Source of the DNA: Candidatus Sulfotelmatobacter sp.
GTDB lineage: Bacteria > Acidobacteriota > Terriglobia > Terriglobales > Acidobacteriaceae
Reading direction: 5' to 3'
Assembly: GCA_030040965.1 (NCBI GenBank)
Contig: JASHOT010000146.1
Location: 1 to 32,831, forward strand
DNA length: 32,831 nucleotides
How positions within the stretch are numbered: the first letter of the stretch is position 1; every line of letters starts with the position of its first letter. Both the position numbers and the translations under genes were made by a program. The notes beneath the pieces are model-generated. The model did not search any database. It had not been told where the DNA came from and saw only the letters and a list, made by a program, of their open reading frames with translations. Below are positions 17,198 to 24,548 of this stretch, piece after piece.

Positions 17198-18480
17198 GAG
17201 GGTGAAATTTCGGCCAGGGCGCGGCCGAACCGGCGCACTTCTTCGCGCGTGTTGTAGTGCACCAGCGACGCTCGCACCGCGCCGCTCTCCAGAGCAAGCC
17301 CCAGTCTCTTCATCAGGCGAGGCGTATACATGTGGCCATCGCGTATGCCGATATTCGCCCGCGCCAGTTCTTCCGTCACTCTTGCCGGTGGGATTTTCGG
17401 CAGATTGAAGCAGAGCGTCGGTACCCGCAGGCTGACCCGGTTTTTATCGGAGACGCCGTACACCGTCGCTCCGCAATTTTTCAGCACATCCAGCATTTCA
17501 AGAGACAGGCCTTGCTCGTAGGCCTGGATCGCGGTTAAAGCCTTTTCGAGGGACGCTCGCCGCGAAACAGCTTTTTTCTCCACGTGGAGAGCATTTCCGA
17601 GCTCTTCCAGATAGCGCACGGCTGCATCCATGCCCGCGACATTTTCATAGATAAAAGTTCCTGCCTCGATTTTTCCCGGCGGTTCGTCAGGAATGAAATC
17701 TTCACGGAACGTCGGCAGCGCCTGCAGCAACTCGCGCCGGCCCCAAAGGAATCCCATGTGCGGAGCGAATATTTTGTAGCCCGAACACACCAGGTAATCG
17801 CAATCAAACGCCTGCACGTCAATTAATCCGTGCGGGCCGAAGTGCACGGCATCAAGAAAAATTTCTGCGCCGGATCGGTGCGCAACCTTGGCCGCGGCTG
17901 CCACGTCCACAATCGAGCCGATCGCATTCGAAGTCAGCGTGCAGGCTACGAGGCGTGTTTTCGTTGAGAGCAGCGGCGCCAGATCGTCGGCATGCAGCAG
18001 GCCATCCCCCCGCACTTTCCACCACTGGAATTTCGCGCCACTTCGCTCCAAGGCCAGCCATGTGGCAACGTTGGCTTCGTGATCCAAATCCGTGACTACG
18101 ATTTCGTTGCGCGCGCCGAGGGTTTGTCCGATGGCCAGACTCACCAGGCGAATAAACGAAGTCGCGTTCATGCCGAATGCGATCTCGCTCGGATCTCGGG
18201 CATTCACCAGATCCGCCACGCTCTGCCGCGCGCGCGCCACCGTTGCATCCACTTCACGGCTGTGGACGTAGCGTCCTCCGCGTTGCACATTGCATTCGAG
18301 CAGATGACGGTTCACGGCGTCGAAAACGATCTGAGGAATCTGCGCTCCGGCGGCATTGTCAAGAAAAACAAATCCTTGATTGCGCGCGGAATTCAGCGCG
18401 GGAAAAGCGGCTCGCACGCCGGCAATGGGAAAGCTTGCGGCCGCCACGCTGTCGGAACTCAGAATGCCCTTCGCCTGCAC
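17191..18480 (-). CDS. PLP enzyme, class V aminotransferase / cysteine-desulfurase-like (no catalytic Cys)
   Basis: A 429-residue fold-type I PLP enzyme of the class V group, closest in pattern to the cysteine-desulfurase-like TIGR01976 proteins. [13 protein letters not shown] lies near the N-terminus. H134 (TDLDHEAN) should stack on PLP. D210 ([11 protein letters not shown]) contacts the pyridine nitrogen. K236 ([12 protein letters not shown]) is the Schiff-base lysine. R403 ([15 protein letters not shown]) should hold the substrate carboxylate. Where SufS-type desulfurases carry the active-site cysteine, this protein has GHMYTP (382-387), so desulfuration by the usual route is unlikely; a lyase, epimerase or aminotransferase role is possible. 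The start is GTG at 18480 with AGGAG seven bases upstream. It leads the permease-oxidase operon and is divergent from the ThDP decarboxylase genes. Confidence 0.86.
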   Translation of the reverse strand: MQAKGILSSDSVAAASFPIAGVRAAFPALNSARNQGFVFLDNAAGAQIPQIVFDAVNRHLLECNVQRGGRYVHSREVDATVARARQSVADLVNARDPSEIAFGMNATSFIRLVSLAIGQTLGARNEIVVTDLDHEANVATWLALERSGAKFQWWKVRGDGLLHADDLAPLLSTKTRLVACTLTSNAIGSIVDVAAAAKVAHRSGAEIFLDAVHFGPHGLIDVQAFDCDYLVCSGYKIFAPHMGFLWGRRELLQALPTFREDFIPDEPPGKIEAGTFIYENVAGMDAAVRYLEELGNALHVEKKAVSRRASLEKALTAIQAYEQGLSLEMLDVLKNCGATVYGVSDKNRVSLRVPTLCFNLPKIPPARVTEELARANIGIRDGHMYTPRLMKRLGLALESGAVRASLVHYNTREEVRRFGRALAEISPSC

Positions 18481-18519
18481 GGTTTGCTCCTGGAAATCCG
18501 AGAGTGCATTGCTAGTCGC

Positions 18520-18633
18520 GTTATCCCGATGGCCCGCGTTTTCACCAGCGGGTCGAGGGATCTCCCGCTACGACGCCGATTCTGCGAGGGAGATCCCTCG
18601 CTCCGCCTAAAGAACGGCTTTGCTCGGGATGAC
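18520..18633. repeat. Palindromic REP/MITE-like element
   Basis: The 309-base gap between the divergent PLP and ThDP genes contains nested inverted repeats. Outer arms are GTTATCCCGA (18520-18529) and TCGGGATGAC (18624-18633), matching at 9 of 10 positions. Inner arms are CGAGGGATCTCCC (18554-18566) and GGGAGATCCCTCG (18588-18600), a perfect 13-bp pair around a 21-base loop. The layout looks like a dispersed palindromic repeat. No transposase or clear target duplication is seen, and copy number elsewhere is unknown. The rest of the gap (18634-18721) shows no gene, only a TAGAAT at 18713-18718 that could be a -10. Confidence 0.6.
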
Positions 18634-18721
18634 GCCAGCAATCGCCAAAGCGCGAATTCAGACGATACATTACCGCCGATTTCGAAATCCGGCATCTTCC
18701 GCCGTCGTGGGCTAGAATATC

Positions 18722-18790
18722 TGTTTTCGTTTGTCGGTGAAAGCCGATGCGACGCCTGTGGGGCGCTCACATCGGCGTAAATCGAAAACA
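18722..18790 (+). promoter_or_regulatory. Leader hairpin ending at the ThDP alpha-subunit start codon
   Basis: Three nested complementary arms fold the 5' leader: TGTTTTCG (18722-18729) with CGAAAACA (18783-18790), GCCGATG (18743-18749) with CATCGGC (18770-18776), and CGCC (18753-18756) with GGCG (18762-18765). The outermost arm includes the A of the ATG at 18790, and no Shine-Dalgarno site precedes that ATG. A translation-control or transcript-stability role is inferred. Confidence 0.5.
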
Positions 18791-19302
18791 TGCCAGTATC
18801 GTTAACCAGTTCGCAGGTTATCTTCGACGCGCTGAAGAAGTGCGATGTCCGCCTGCTTTCGGCTCTGCCGGAGACCTGGCTGGTCCATCTCATCCGCATG
18901 GCAGACGACGATCCGGAAACGATTCTCGTGCGTCTGGCAAAGGAAGAGGAAGGAGTCGGCATCTCGGCGGGGGCGCATTTCGCCGGCGTCAAATCGGCCA
19001 TGCTGATGCAGAACCACGGCTTCCTCGCCTCGATCAACGGCATCGTTTCATTCGCACACCTGTACAAGATTCCTCTGCTGATGCTGATCAGCTACCGCGG
19101 CACTTTCGGAGAGCGTGACCCTTGGCAGACGCAGGGCGGCAACGTGACCGAATCTCTGTTACGCGCTATGGCCATTCCATATTCTTTTCTCGACAAAGTC
19201 CAAACCGTCGAGAAACGCGTGCGGCAGGCGCAAACTCTTGCCGAGAGCAGCTTGCAACCCGTCGCCCTTCTGCTGACGCGCGACCTGATGTGGGAGGAGT
19301 AA
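18790..19302 (+). CDS. ThDP-dependent decarboxylase, alpha subunit (sulfopyruvate decarboxylase type)
   Basis: A 170-residue protein forming the pyrimidine-binding half of a split thiamin diphosphate decarboxylase. The activating glutamate lies in the cluster E52-E54 of LAKEEEGVGISAGAHFAG, a signature shared by sulfopyruvate decarboxylase ComD and phosphonopyruvate decarboxylase. MLMQNHGFLASING and IPLLMLISYRG are further conserved stretches. Its stop codon overlaps the beta-subunit start, so the two are coupled. ComDE makes sulfoacetaldehyde in coenzyme M synthesis. No other coenzyme M genes are nearby, and relatives decarboxylate other 2-oxo acids, so substrate is open. The ATG lacks a ribosome site and lies at the base of a leader hairpin. 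Confidence 0.85.
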   Translation: MPVSLTSSQVIFDALKKCDVRLLSALPETWLVHLIRMADDDPETILVRLAKEEEGVGISAGAHFAGVKSAMLMQNHGFLASINGIVSFAHLYKIPLLMLISYRGTFGERDPWQTQGGNVTESLLRAMAIPYSFLDKVQTVEKRVRQAQTLAESSLQPVALLLTRDLMWEE

Positions 19303-19874
19303 TGCTGCGTCTCGACTGCTTGCGCGCGATCTACTCGGAACTCGGTAAATGTCTGGTCGTCACCATCATGGGAGCGACCGCGGCCGAGTTGCATTCGCTC
19401 GGTCACCGTGCGAACTTTTTTTATCTGCAACATGCCATGGGCCTTGCGTCTTCGACCGGGCTGGGGTTGGCATTGTCGCTGCCGAGTCAGAAAATCGTTG
19501 TCTTCGATGGCGACGGTTCGCTTCTCATGAATCTCGGCAGCTTGAGCACCATGGCGCGCTATCGGCCCGGAAATTTGCTGCATGTCGTATTCGACAATGA
19601 AAGCTTGTTGTCTGTTGGCGGTTTCCCGACTGCAACCAGCACGGGCACCGATTTGGAAGGCATCGCCCGCGCCTCTGGAATTCCGCGAGCGCTCACGGTG
19701 CGTACCGTCGAGGATTTCAAAACTGCGGTGAAAGGCGCGTTGGATGGCGATCAGTTGACGACCATCGTCGCCAAAGTCGAAGCGACCGGACCCTCCGGCT
19801 ACGTGACCGATCTGTCGTTGGTGGAGAATCGTTTCCAGTTTCGACGGCATATTCAGTCGCTAAAGCGAGCGTGA
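19302..19874 (+). CDS. ThDP-dependent decarboxylase, beta subunit (sulfopyruvate decarboxylase type)
   Basis: A 190-residue partner providing the diphosphate-binding half. The ThDP/Mg2+ motif begins GDGS (70-73) and ends at D98-N99 (VVFDN). MGLASSTGLGLALSLP and SVGGFPTATSTGTDLEGIARASGI match the ComE / phosphonopyruvate decarboxylase C-terminal pattern. The ATG overlaps the alpha-subunit stop (TAATG) with GGAGG at 19293-19297 just upstream, so 1:1 synthesis is likely. With the alpha chain it should decarboxylate a 3-substituted pyruvate to an aldehyde. A cyclase-family gene follows 55 bases later, probably in the same transcript. Confidence 0.88.
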   Translation: MLRLDCLRAIYSELGKCLVVTIMGATAAELHSLGHRANFFYLQHAMGLASSTGLGLALSLPSQKIVVFDGDGSLLMNLGSLSTMARYRPGNLLHVVFDNESLLSVGGFPTATSTGTDLEGIARASGIPRALTVRTVEDFKTAVKGALDGDQLTTIVAKVEATGPSGYVTDLSLVENRFQFRRHIQSLKRA

Positions 19875-19929
19875 CTCGCCAAGTCACACTGGAAGCCGAT
19901 CCAAACGACCGATTCTCCAAGGAGTGCGA

Positions 19930-20706
19930 ATGTCTCAAGTCTTGCAACAACTGCTGGAAGAACTTGCCAACGGCAAACTGCGCGTCATCGATCTCACCCA
20001 ACCGTTGAGTCCGCAGACGCCCTTGCTGCCGCTGCCGCCGCAGTTCAACAACACGCCCGCATTCAAGATCTGGGAACTGTCGCACTATGACGAGCGCGGC
20101 CCGGCCTGGTACTGGAACGGATTTGAGACCGGCGAGCACACCGGCACTCATTTCGATGCGCCGATTCACTGGGTTTCGGGCAAGGACTTGCCTGACAACT
20201 CTGTCGACCGCATTCCGCCGCGAAAATTTGTTGGCCCGGCGTGCGTGATCGACATCAGCGCGGACGCGGCCGTCGATGCGAATTATCTGCTCACTCCGGA
20301 TCGCATCCGGCAATGGGAGGAGAAGCACGGACGCATCCCGGCGGGCGCATGGGTGCTGTTGCGAACGGACTGGTCGAAACGGAAAGATCCGAAGGAATAC
20401 ATCAACGCCAAGGAAAACGGCCCGCATACGCCTGGATTGGCGCAGGCAACTTCGGCGCTGCTCGCGAAGGAGCGGGACGTGCTTGGCGTCGGAGTGGAAA
20501 CGGTTGGCACCGACGCCGGCCAGGCCTTCACCTTCGATCCTCCATTTCCGAATCACTATCTCATGCACGGTAGCGGTAAGTTTGGGCTGGCCAGCCTGTG
20601 CAATCTCGATCAGCTTCCGCCGACCGGAGCCGTCGTCATCGCCGCGCCGTTAAAGATCGTGGGCGGTTCCGGCAGTCCGCTGCGCGTCATCGCAATCACG
20701 CCGTGA
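19930..20706 (+). CDS. Cyclase-family metal-dependent hydrolase (kynurenine formamidase-like fold)
   Basis: A 258-residue member of the cyclase/KynB superfamily. The metal-binding signature HxGTHxDxPxH is intact: H70, H74, D76 and H80 in EHTGTHFDAPIHW. IDLTQPLSP at the start, WVLLRTDW in the middle and VGVETVGTDAG near the C-terminus are family features. Members hydrolyse N-formylkynurenine, isatin, or cyclic and amide bonds in other compounds, or are of unknown substrate. The ATG at 19930 has AAGGAG at 19919-19924, whose last G begins an alternative GTG start. The insert before the motif (PPQFNNTPAFKIWELSHYDERGP) is longer than in bacterial KynB, so kynurenine specificity should not be assumed. 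It is third in the ThDP alpha-beta operon. Confidence 0.88.
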   Translation: MSQVLQQLLEELANGKLRVIDLTQPLSPQTPLLPLPPQFNNTPAFKIWELSHYDERGPAWYWNGFETGEHTGTHFDAPIHWVSGKDLPDNSVDRIPPRKFVGPACVIDISADAAVDANYLLTPDRIRQWEEKHGRIPAGAWVLLRTDWSKRKDPKEYINAKENGPHTPGLAQATSALLAKERDVLGVGVETVGTDAGQAFTFDPPFPNHYLMHGSGKFGLASLCNLDQLPPTGAVVIAAPLKIVGGSGSPLRVIAITP

Positions 20707-20775
20707 GTGCCAAACGCCTGTTCCCCACGCCCGCCTGCAAATGGTCGCTCGGTGGCGACTTACTCGGTGAAGGTT

Positions 20776-21289
20776 ATGAGATTGAGCTTCGTGGGATACG
20801 CAACCATCGGAACGCTCGCAATACTTTTGATTCTTGTCGCCCTGGCAATTTTGTTCAATTGGCGACGCATACACGGGTCTCAGCAACCATCGTACGAAGC
20901 AGCAGTCGCCGCAATCGACAAGATGAAAGAGTGGGGCATATGGATGGCTGGGATCTCGACGGGAGCCATTGCGGCCATCGGCGCGCTGCTGCCGAAGACC
21001 GGCTGGGATTGATGATTGGCATCGCATTGCCGCGATCTTGGCTGTAATGCTCTTCGGCGCCTCTATCCTTGTCTCAACCTGGCTCATGGCAACGCTACCA
21101 TCGCTGCATTTACGCCTCCGCAAATCTGAATCAACTGAAAATGACATCTACGAGCAAAAAATCTTCTGGTTGGTCAATGTACGCGTCGGTCTTCTTGCGG
21201 TGTTGCAGCATTTGTTCTTCACGCTGGCTATTGTTGCCTTCGCATTTTTCCTCTACAGGACAATTCTTGCCGCAGGTAGTCGGCCATAG
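20776..21289 (+). pseudogene. Small membrane protein gene split by an apparent frameshift
   Basis: The first frame starts at ATG 20776 (GTGAAGG just upstream) and encodes a helix (IGTLAILLILVALAILFNW) and the start of a second (WGIWMAGISTGAIAAIGALL), ending at TGA 21010-21012. The +1 frame continues at once with DWHRIAAILAVMLFGASILVSTWLMA, a hydrophilic loop and a last helix (LLAVLQHLFFTLAIVAFAFFLY), stopping at 21287-21289. Removing one T at 21009-21010 would join them into a 170-residue protein with about four helices. I do not recognise the family. It could be a real pseudogene, an assembly or sequencing error, or two separate peptides. It follows the cyclase gene by 69 bases. Confidence 0.6.
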
Positions 21290-21436
21290 CGCTTTCTTTG
21301 GGCGTTCTACCAGCATTCGTCAGATGTCTCGTTTGGTTGGCGAGGAATCGGGATTACAGTTATCGATCCCCGGGCGTTTTCCACCATATCCACCGCATGA
21401 TAAAAAATAATGCTGATGGGAACGCTGACAATGAAG

Positions 21437-21465
21437 CTGATAACCTGACAACTGAGAACTGACCC
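21437..21465. repeat. Heptamer repeat, CTGANAA type
   Basis: Just before the ABC ATPase start, CTGATAA (21437) is followed after one base by CTGACAA (21445), CTGAGAA (21452) and CTGACCC (21459), the last three in strict 7-base register. The array ends two bases before the ATG at 21468, so the gene has no conventional ribosome site. Confidence 0.55.
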
Positions 21466-21467
21466 CC

Positions 21468-22220
21468 ATGCCTGCTCCCTACATCGAATTCCGTGAAGTC
21501 TCGAAGGCCTTCGGAGACAACGTCGTCCTCGATCGCGTGAGCTTCGACGTGCTGCCGGGCGAGACCGTGTGCATTCTCGGGCGCAGCGGTGTGGGCAAGT
21601 CGGTTTCGCTGCATCACATCATGGGATTTCTCAAAGCCGATTCCGGCCGCGTCATCGTTGCCGGAGAAGACATCACCCAATACGGCGAAGAGCAGATGGA
21701 GCCGATCCGCAAAAAAGTCACCATGGTGTTTCAGAACGGCGCGCTTTTCGACTCGCTCTCGGTCGGCGAGAACGTGGCGTTTCCCCTGCGCGAGACGCAG
21801 GACCTGAGTGAAGAACAGATTTTTCAGATCGTCGACGGCCTGCTGCAAATGGTCGGTGTGCAGGAGATGCGCGACCTGCTGCCCTCCGACCTTTCCACCG
21901 GGATGAAGCGTTCGGTGGCGATTGCGCGCGCATTGGCGGCGCGGCCCGAGTGCGTGCTCTACGACGAGCCCACGACCATGGTCGATCCGTTGATGGCGCA
22001 GTTGCTCGGCGATCTCATCAAGCGTCTCAAAATTCAGCTGAACCTGACCAGCATCGTGGTGACGCACGACATGCGGCTCGCTAAAAAACTGGCCGACCGG
22101 GTCGTCTTTCTCTTCGGCGCTAAAGCGATTTTTTTCGGAACCTACGACCAGATGGAGAAAGATTCCCACCCCATCATTCAAGAATTTCTGGAATTGGATG
22201 AGTTGAAGATAGAAGCGTGA
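21468..22220 (+). CDS. ABC transporter ATPase, MlaF/Ttg2A type
   Basis: A 250-residue ABC ATPase. Walker A is GRSGVGKS (38-45), the Q-loop is FQNGALFDSLSV (Q89), the signature is LSTGM (142-146, where LSGG is canonical), Walker B is CVLYDE (162-167) and the switch histidine is H200 (VVTHDM). The FQNGALFDSL and YDEPTT-x-VDP patterns are those of MlaF, which powers phospholipid transport between the membranes of diderm bacteria. Its permease (MlaE) and substrate-binding MCE protein (MlaD) are not in the window, so it is either unlinked or serves another permease. Spacing and the lack of a ribosome site are odd: the start is preceded by heptamer repeats. It is convergent with ribE. Confidence 0.9.
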   Translation: MPAPYIEFREVSKAFGDNVVLDRVSFDVLPGETVCILGRSGVGKSVSLHHIMGFLKADSGRVIVAGEDITQYGEEQMEPIRKKVTMVFQNGALFDSLSVGENVAFPLRETQDLSEEQIFQIVDGLLQMVGVQEMRDLLPSDLSTGMKRSVAIARALAARPECVLYDEPTTMVDPLMAQLLGDLIKRLKIQLNLTSIVVTHDMRLAKKLADRVVFLFGAKAIFFGTYDQMEKDSHPIIQEFLELDELKIEA

Positions 22221-22279
22221 CAGCAGTACCGAGTCGAATCCTAAGAACCTAAATCTGGAACGTAAGATCAATCCCTGAG

Positions 22280-22295
22280 TCCCGGTGGCCCGGGA
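22280..22295. terminator. GC hairpin between convergent mlaF-like and ribE genes
   Basis: TCCCGG (22280-22285) and CCGGGA (22290-22295) form a six-pair stem with a TGGC loop. There is no T tract. It may help end transcripts from both sides; the call is weak. An 11-bp inverted repeat (CAGTACCGAGT at 22224-22234, ACTCGGTACTG at 22322-22332) brackets it. Confidence 0.35.
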
Positions 22296-22304
22296 TGTTG
22301 GCTC

Positions 22305-22332
22305 GGTACTCGGTACCAGGTACTCGGTACTG
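22305..22332. repeat. Heptamer tandem repeat, GGTACTC type
   Basis: Four 7-base units lie end to end: GGTACTC, GGTACCA, GGTACTC, GGTACTG. They sit four bases before the end of ribE, in the gap between convergent genes. The last units are also complementary to CAGTACCGAGT at 22224-22234 on the far side of the gap. Confidence 0.65.
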
Positions 22333-22336
22333 TTCT

Positions 22337-22978
22337 TCAAAATCCCTGTTCCACCAGCTCTTCAATCGTCAGTGAACTTTCCGCGTCGCCTCGCATCATC
22401 TTCTCGACGTATTTTGCGATCAGATCCGCTTCCAGGTTCACCGGGTCGCCGGGCTTGAGCGAATGCAGGTTCGTCATCTCGACCGTGTGCGGGATGATGG
22501 CGATGGTGCAGCGACCGTGCTCCAGCTTCGCGACGGTGAGACTGATACCCTCAATTGAAATCGATCCCTTGAAGACAGTATATTTTTCGATCTCTGCGGG
22601 CAGTTCGAGTTCCAGCCACCAGTTGTCAGAATCTTCGATGCGATCGAAGGAAATCAGCCGGCCCACGCCATCGACGTGGCCCTGCACGATGTGGCCGCCG
22701 AAGCGGCCGTCGGCTTTCATGGGTAATTCGAGGTTGACCAGCGCGCCTTCGTGAATGCGAGAGAAGGATGTCCGCGCCCAGGTTTCGGGCGCGAGATCGG
22801 CGCAGAACGAATTTGGCGTGATATCGACTGCGGTCAGGCAGACGCCGCTTACCGAGACGCTGTCGCCGGTCTTGAGTTCTTTCGGCGTGCGTCCCGCGGT
22901 GATCGTAATGCGGCGGTTCTCGCCGCGCTGCTGGATATGGCTAATGCGTCCGATTTCTTCGACGATGCCGGTAAACAT
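22337..22978 (-). CDS. ribE: Riboflavin synthase, alpha subunit
   Basis: A 213-residue enzyme that dismutates two 6,7-dimethyl-8-ribityllumazines into riboflavin and a pyrimidinedione. It has the two expected lumazine-binding repeats: MFTGIVEEIG with SGVCLTAV (44-51), and GGHIVQGHVDG (94-104) with a VSIEGISLTVAKLE segment. The open frame reaches 23032, but MFTGIVEE is the invariant N-terminus and the ATG at 22978 has GGAGGGC about five bases upstream. It lies 119 bases downstream of ribD on the same strand, probably one transcript. Genes for lumazine synthase and RibBA are not in the window. Confidence 0.96.
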   Translation of the reverse strand: MFTGIVEEIGRISHIQQRGENRRITITAGRTPKELKTGDSVSVSGVCLTAVDITPNSFCADLAPETWARTSFSRIHEGALVNLELPMKADGRFGGHIVQGHVDGVGRLISFDRIEDSDNWWLELELPAEIEKYTVFKGSISIEGISLTVAKLEHGRCTIAIIPHTVEMTNLHSLKPGDPVNLEADLIAKYVEKMMRGDAESSLTIEELVEQGF

Positions 22979-23097
22979 AAAGCCCTCCGAGATGAACGCA
23001 ATATTGTAAACGGAGCGATCGGCTTTCAGCACTGAACATTCAGTCAGGGAAGGCCCGATGAGGATCGATGGTGGCTGAATGCCGAGTGCTGATTGCT

Positions 23098-24315
23098 TCA
23101 GTCCGCGTACGGATCGCGCACATATCCCTCGACGGCGAAGTCGTCTCCGAAACGGTGCAGCTGAATGTTTCGCAGTTCGATGTTTGGAGCGTGTCCCGTT
23201 CCGCTCGCGCGTGGCAATCCCGCGTCTGCGGCGAATGGAACTGCGTCCGCGTCAGCCATGATCCTCGGCGCGTAATAGAAAAAGACTTTGTCCACTATAT
23301 TTGTGGCGAGCGCACTCGCGTTAAGCGTAGATCCCCCCTCCATCATCACGCTCGTGATCTCCAACTCGGCGAGACGGCGCAAGACCGCGCGCAAATCGGA
23401 GCGATGATCGGGCAGAGAGGCAGAAATCTTTTCCACACGAACTCCGAGTTGCTCCAGTTGCGATTTTTTCCGATCGCTGGCGGAGGAGTACAAAACCAGC
23501 ATGTCAGACGTCTTCTCTCGAACCACGCTTTCCACCAGCCTCGATTCAAGCGGCAGGCGCAGGCGCGAATCCAGGATTACGCGCAGCAGCGGACGGCGGC
23601 GCTCGCGGCCACTGCGATCCGTAAGCAGTGGATTGTCGGCAAGAACCGCACCCACACCGACCAGAATGGCGTCCTGCTGATGGCGCATTTCGTGCACGTG
23701 AGCGCGTGCCGTCTCGCCTGTGATCCAACTTCCGGAATAAGATCCTGAATATCTGTCCGTACGATTTCCCGAAGATTTGGCTGAAGCGCTTCTGCGATTC
23801 GCCGCCTTTGCCGGAGCAATTTTTCCATCGAGCGTCATCGCCGACTTCAGCGTGACCAGCGGCACGCCGTGGCGAATGTAGCGGGCAAATGCCTCGTTCA
23901 GCTTGCGCGCCTGCTCTTCCAGGTGCCCCACTTCGACGTGAATTCCGGCGGCGCGGAGCTGTTCAAAACCGCGCCCGCTCACTTTCGGATTCGGATCGGG
24001 CATCGACGCGACCACGCGATGAATGCCAGCGGCAATCAGCGCATCGGTGCAGGGCGGCGTGCGTCCCTGATGCGCGTGCGGCTCCAGGCTGATATACAGG
24101 GTTCCGCCGCGCGCCTTCGCGCCCGCTTGCTCGAGTGCAATAATCTCCGCGTGCTTTACATCGGCGTAGGTATAGGTTCCGGTGCCCGCGATGTTGCCAT
24201 GGGCGTCGGCAATAACCGCGCCTACGTAGGGATTCGGCGAAGCCAGACCAATTCCCGCGCGCGCCAGTTCCAGAGCGCGATGGAGGAAACGCTCGTCATC
24301 GGCGTGAGTCGACAT
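23098..24315 (-). CDS. ribD: Bifunctional riboflavin deaminase/reductase RibD
   Basis: A 405-residue enzyme for the second and third steps of riboflavin synthesis: deamination of the pyrimidine, then NADPH reduction of the ribosyl group. The cytidine-deaminase-like domain (1-145) has SPNPYVGAVI, H55-A56-E57 and TPPC (C89). The usual first zinc cysteine in LEPC is histidine here (LEPH, H80), which I confirmed on the DNA at 24075-24077. The reductase domain (150-405) carries LKSAMTLDGKIA, WITGE, DAILVG and MMEGGS. A Ser/Arg/Ala-rich insert of about 28 residues (168-195) separates DGKIA from WITGE, where ordinary RibD proteins have a few residues. No FMN riboswitch is evident upstream (24316-24548). 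Confidence 0.94.
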   Translation of the reverse strand: MSTHADDERFLHRALELARAGIGLASPNPYVGAVIADAHGNIAGTGTYTYADVKHAEIIALEQAGAKARGGTLYISLEPHAHQGRTPPCTDALIAAGIHRVVASMPDPNPKVSGRGFEQLRAAGIHVEVGHLEEQARKLNEAFARYIRHGVPLVTLKSAMTLDGKIAPAKAANRRSASAKSSGNRTDRYSGSYSGSWITGETARAHVHEMRHQQDAILVGVGAVLADNPLLTDRSGRERRRPLLRVILDSRLRLPLESRLVESVVREKTSDMLVLYSSASDRKKSQLEQLGVRVEKISASLPDHRSDLRAVLRRLAELEITSVMMEGGSTLNASALATNIVDKVFFYYAPRIMADADAVPFAADAGLPRASGTGHAPNIELRNIQLHRFGDDFAVEGYVRDPYAD

Positions 24316-24548
24316 TCAGGGAAGAATCTAACATGCGGCCGCACTCTTATCGTTACCCTTCTTTACATATCGCGCACGCAGTTAACAGTATGATTCCGCC
24401 ACACCCGTTTGTGCGCCAGGCCCGCGTAGACTAGCTCTACGATTGCAAATACGCGCGGCCTTCAATGTTGTCGCACAAATGTGTTGGGCCACAAATTACA
24501 GGTCCGATCCATGTTTGCAATCAGATTATTAACTGCGAGGAGTGAGTA

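Noticed and set aside
15725-17257. Long plus-strand open frame (510 codons) opposite the APC permease
   Set aside because: It mirrors the permease gene almost exactly, is highly charged and low-complexity, and has no motif or ribosome site.
17191-20706. Kynurenine pathway (kynureninase plus kynurenine formamidase)
   Set aside because: The PLP enzyme matches cysteine-desulfurase-like proteins rather than kynureninase, and the cyclase has a longer pre-motif region than bacterial KynB. No tryptophan dioxygenase is present.
21360-22340. Minus-strand open frame opposite the ABC ATPase
   Set aside because: The ATPase on the plus strand has all motifs; the antisense translation has none.
24316-24548. 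FMN riboswitch upstream of ribD
   Set aside because: I looked for the conserved RFN blocks on the minus strand and saw none. The gap also must serve the divergent barrel gene.
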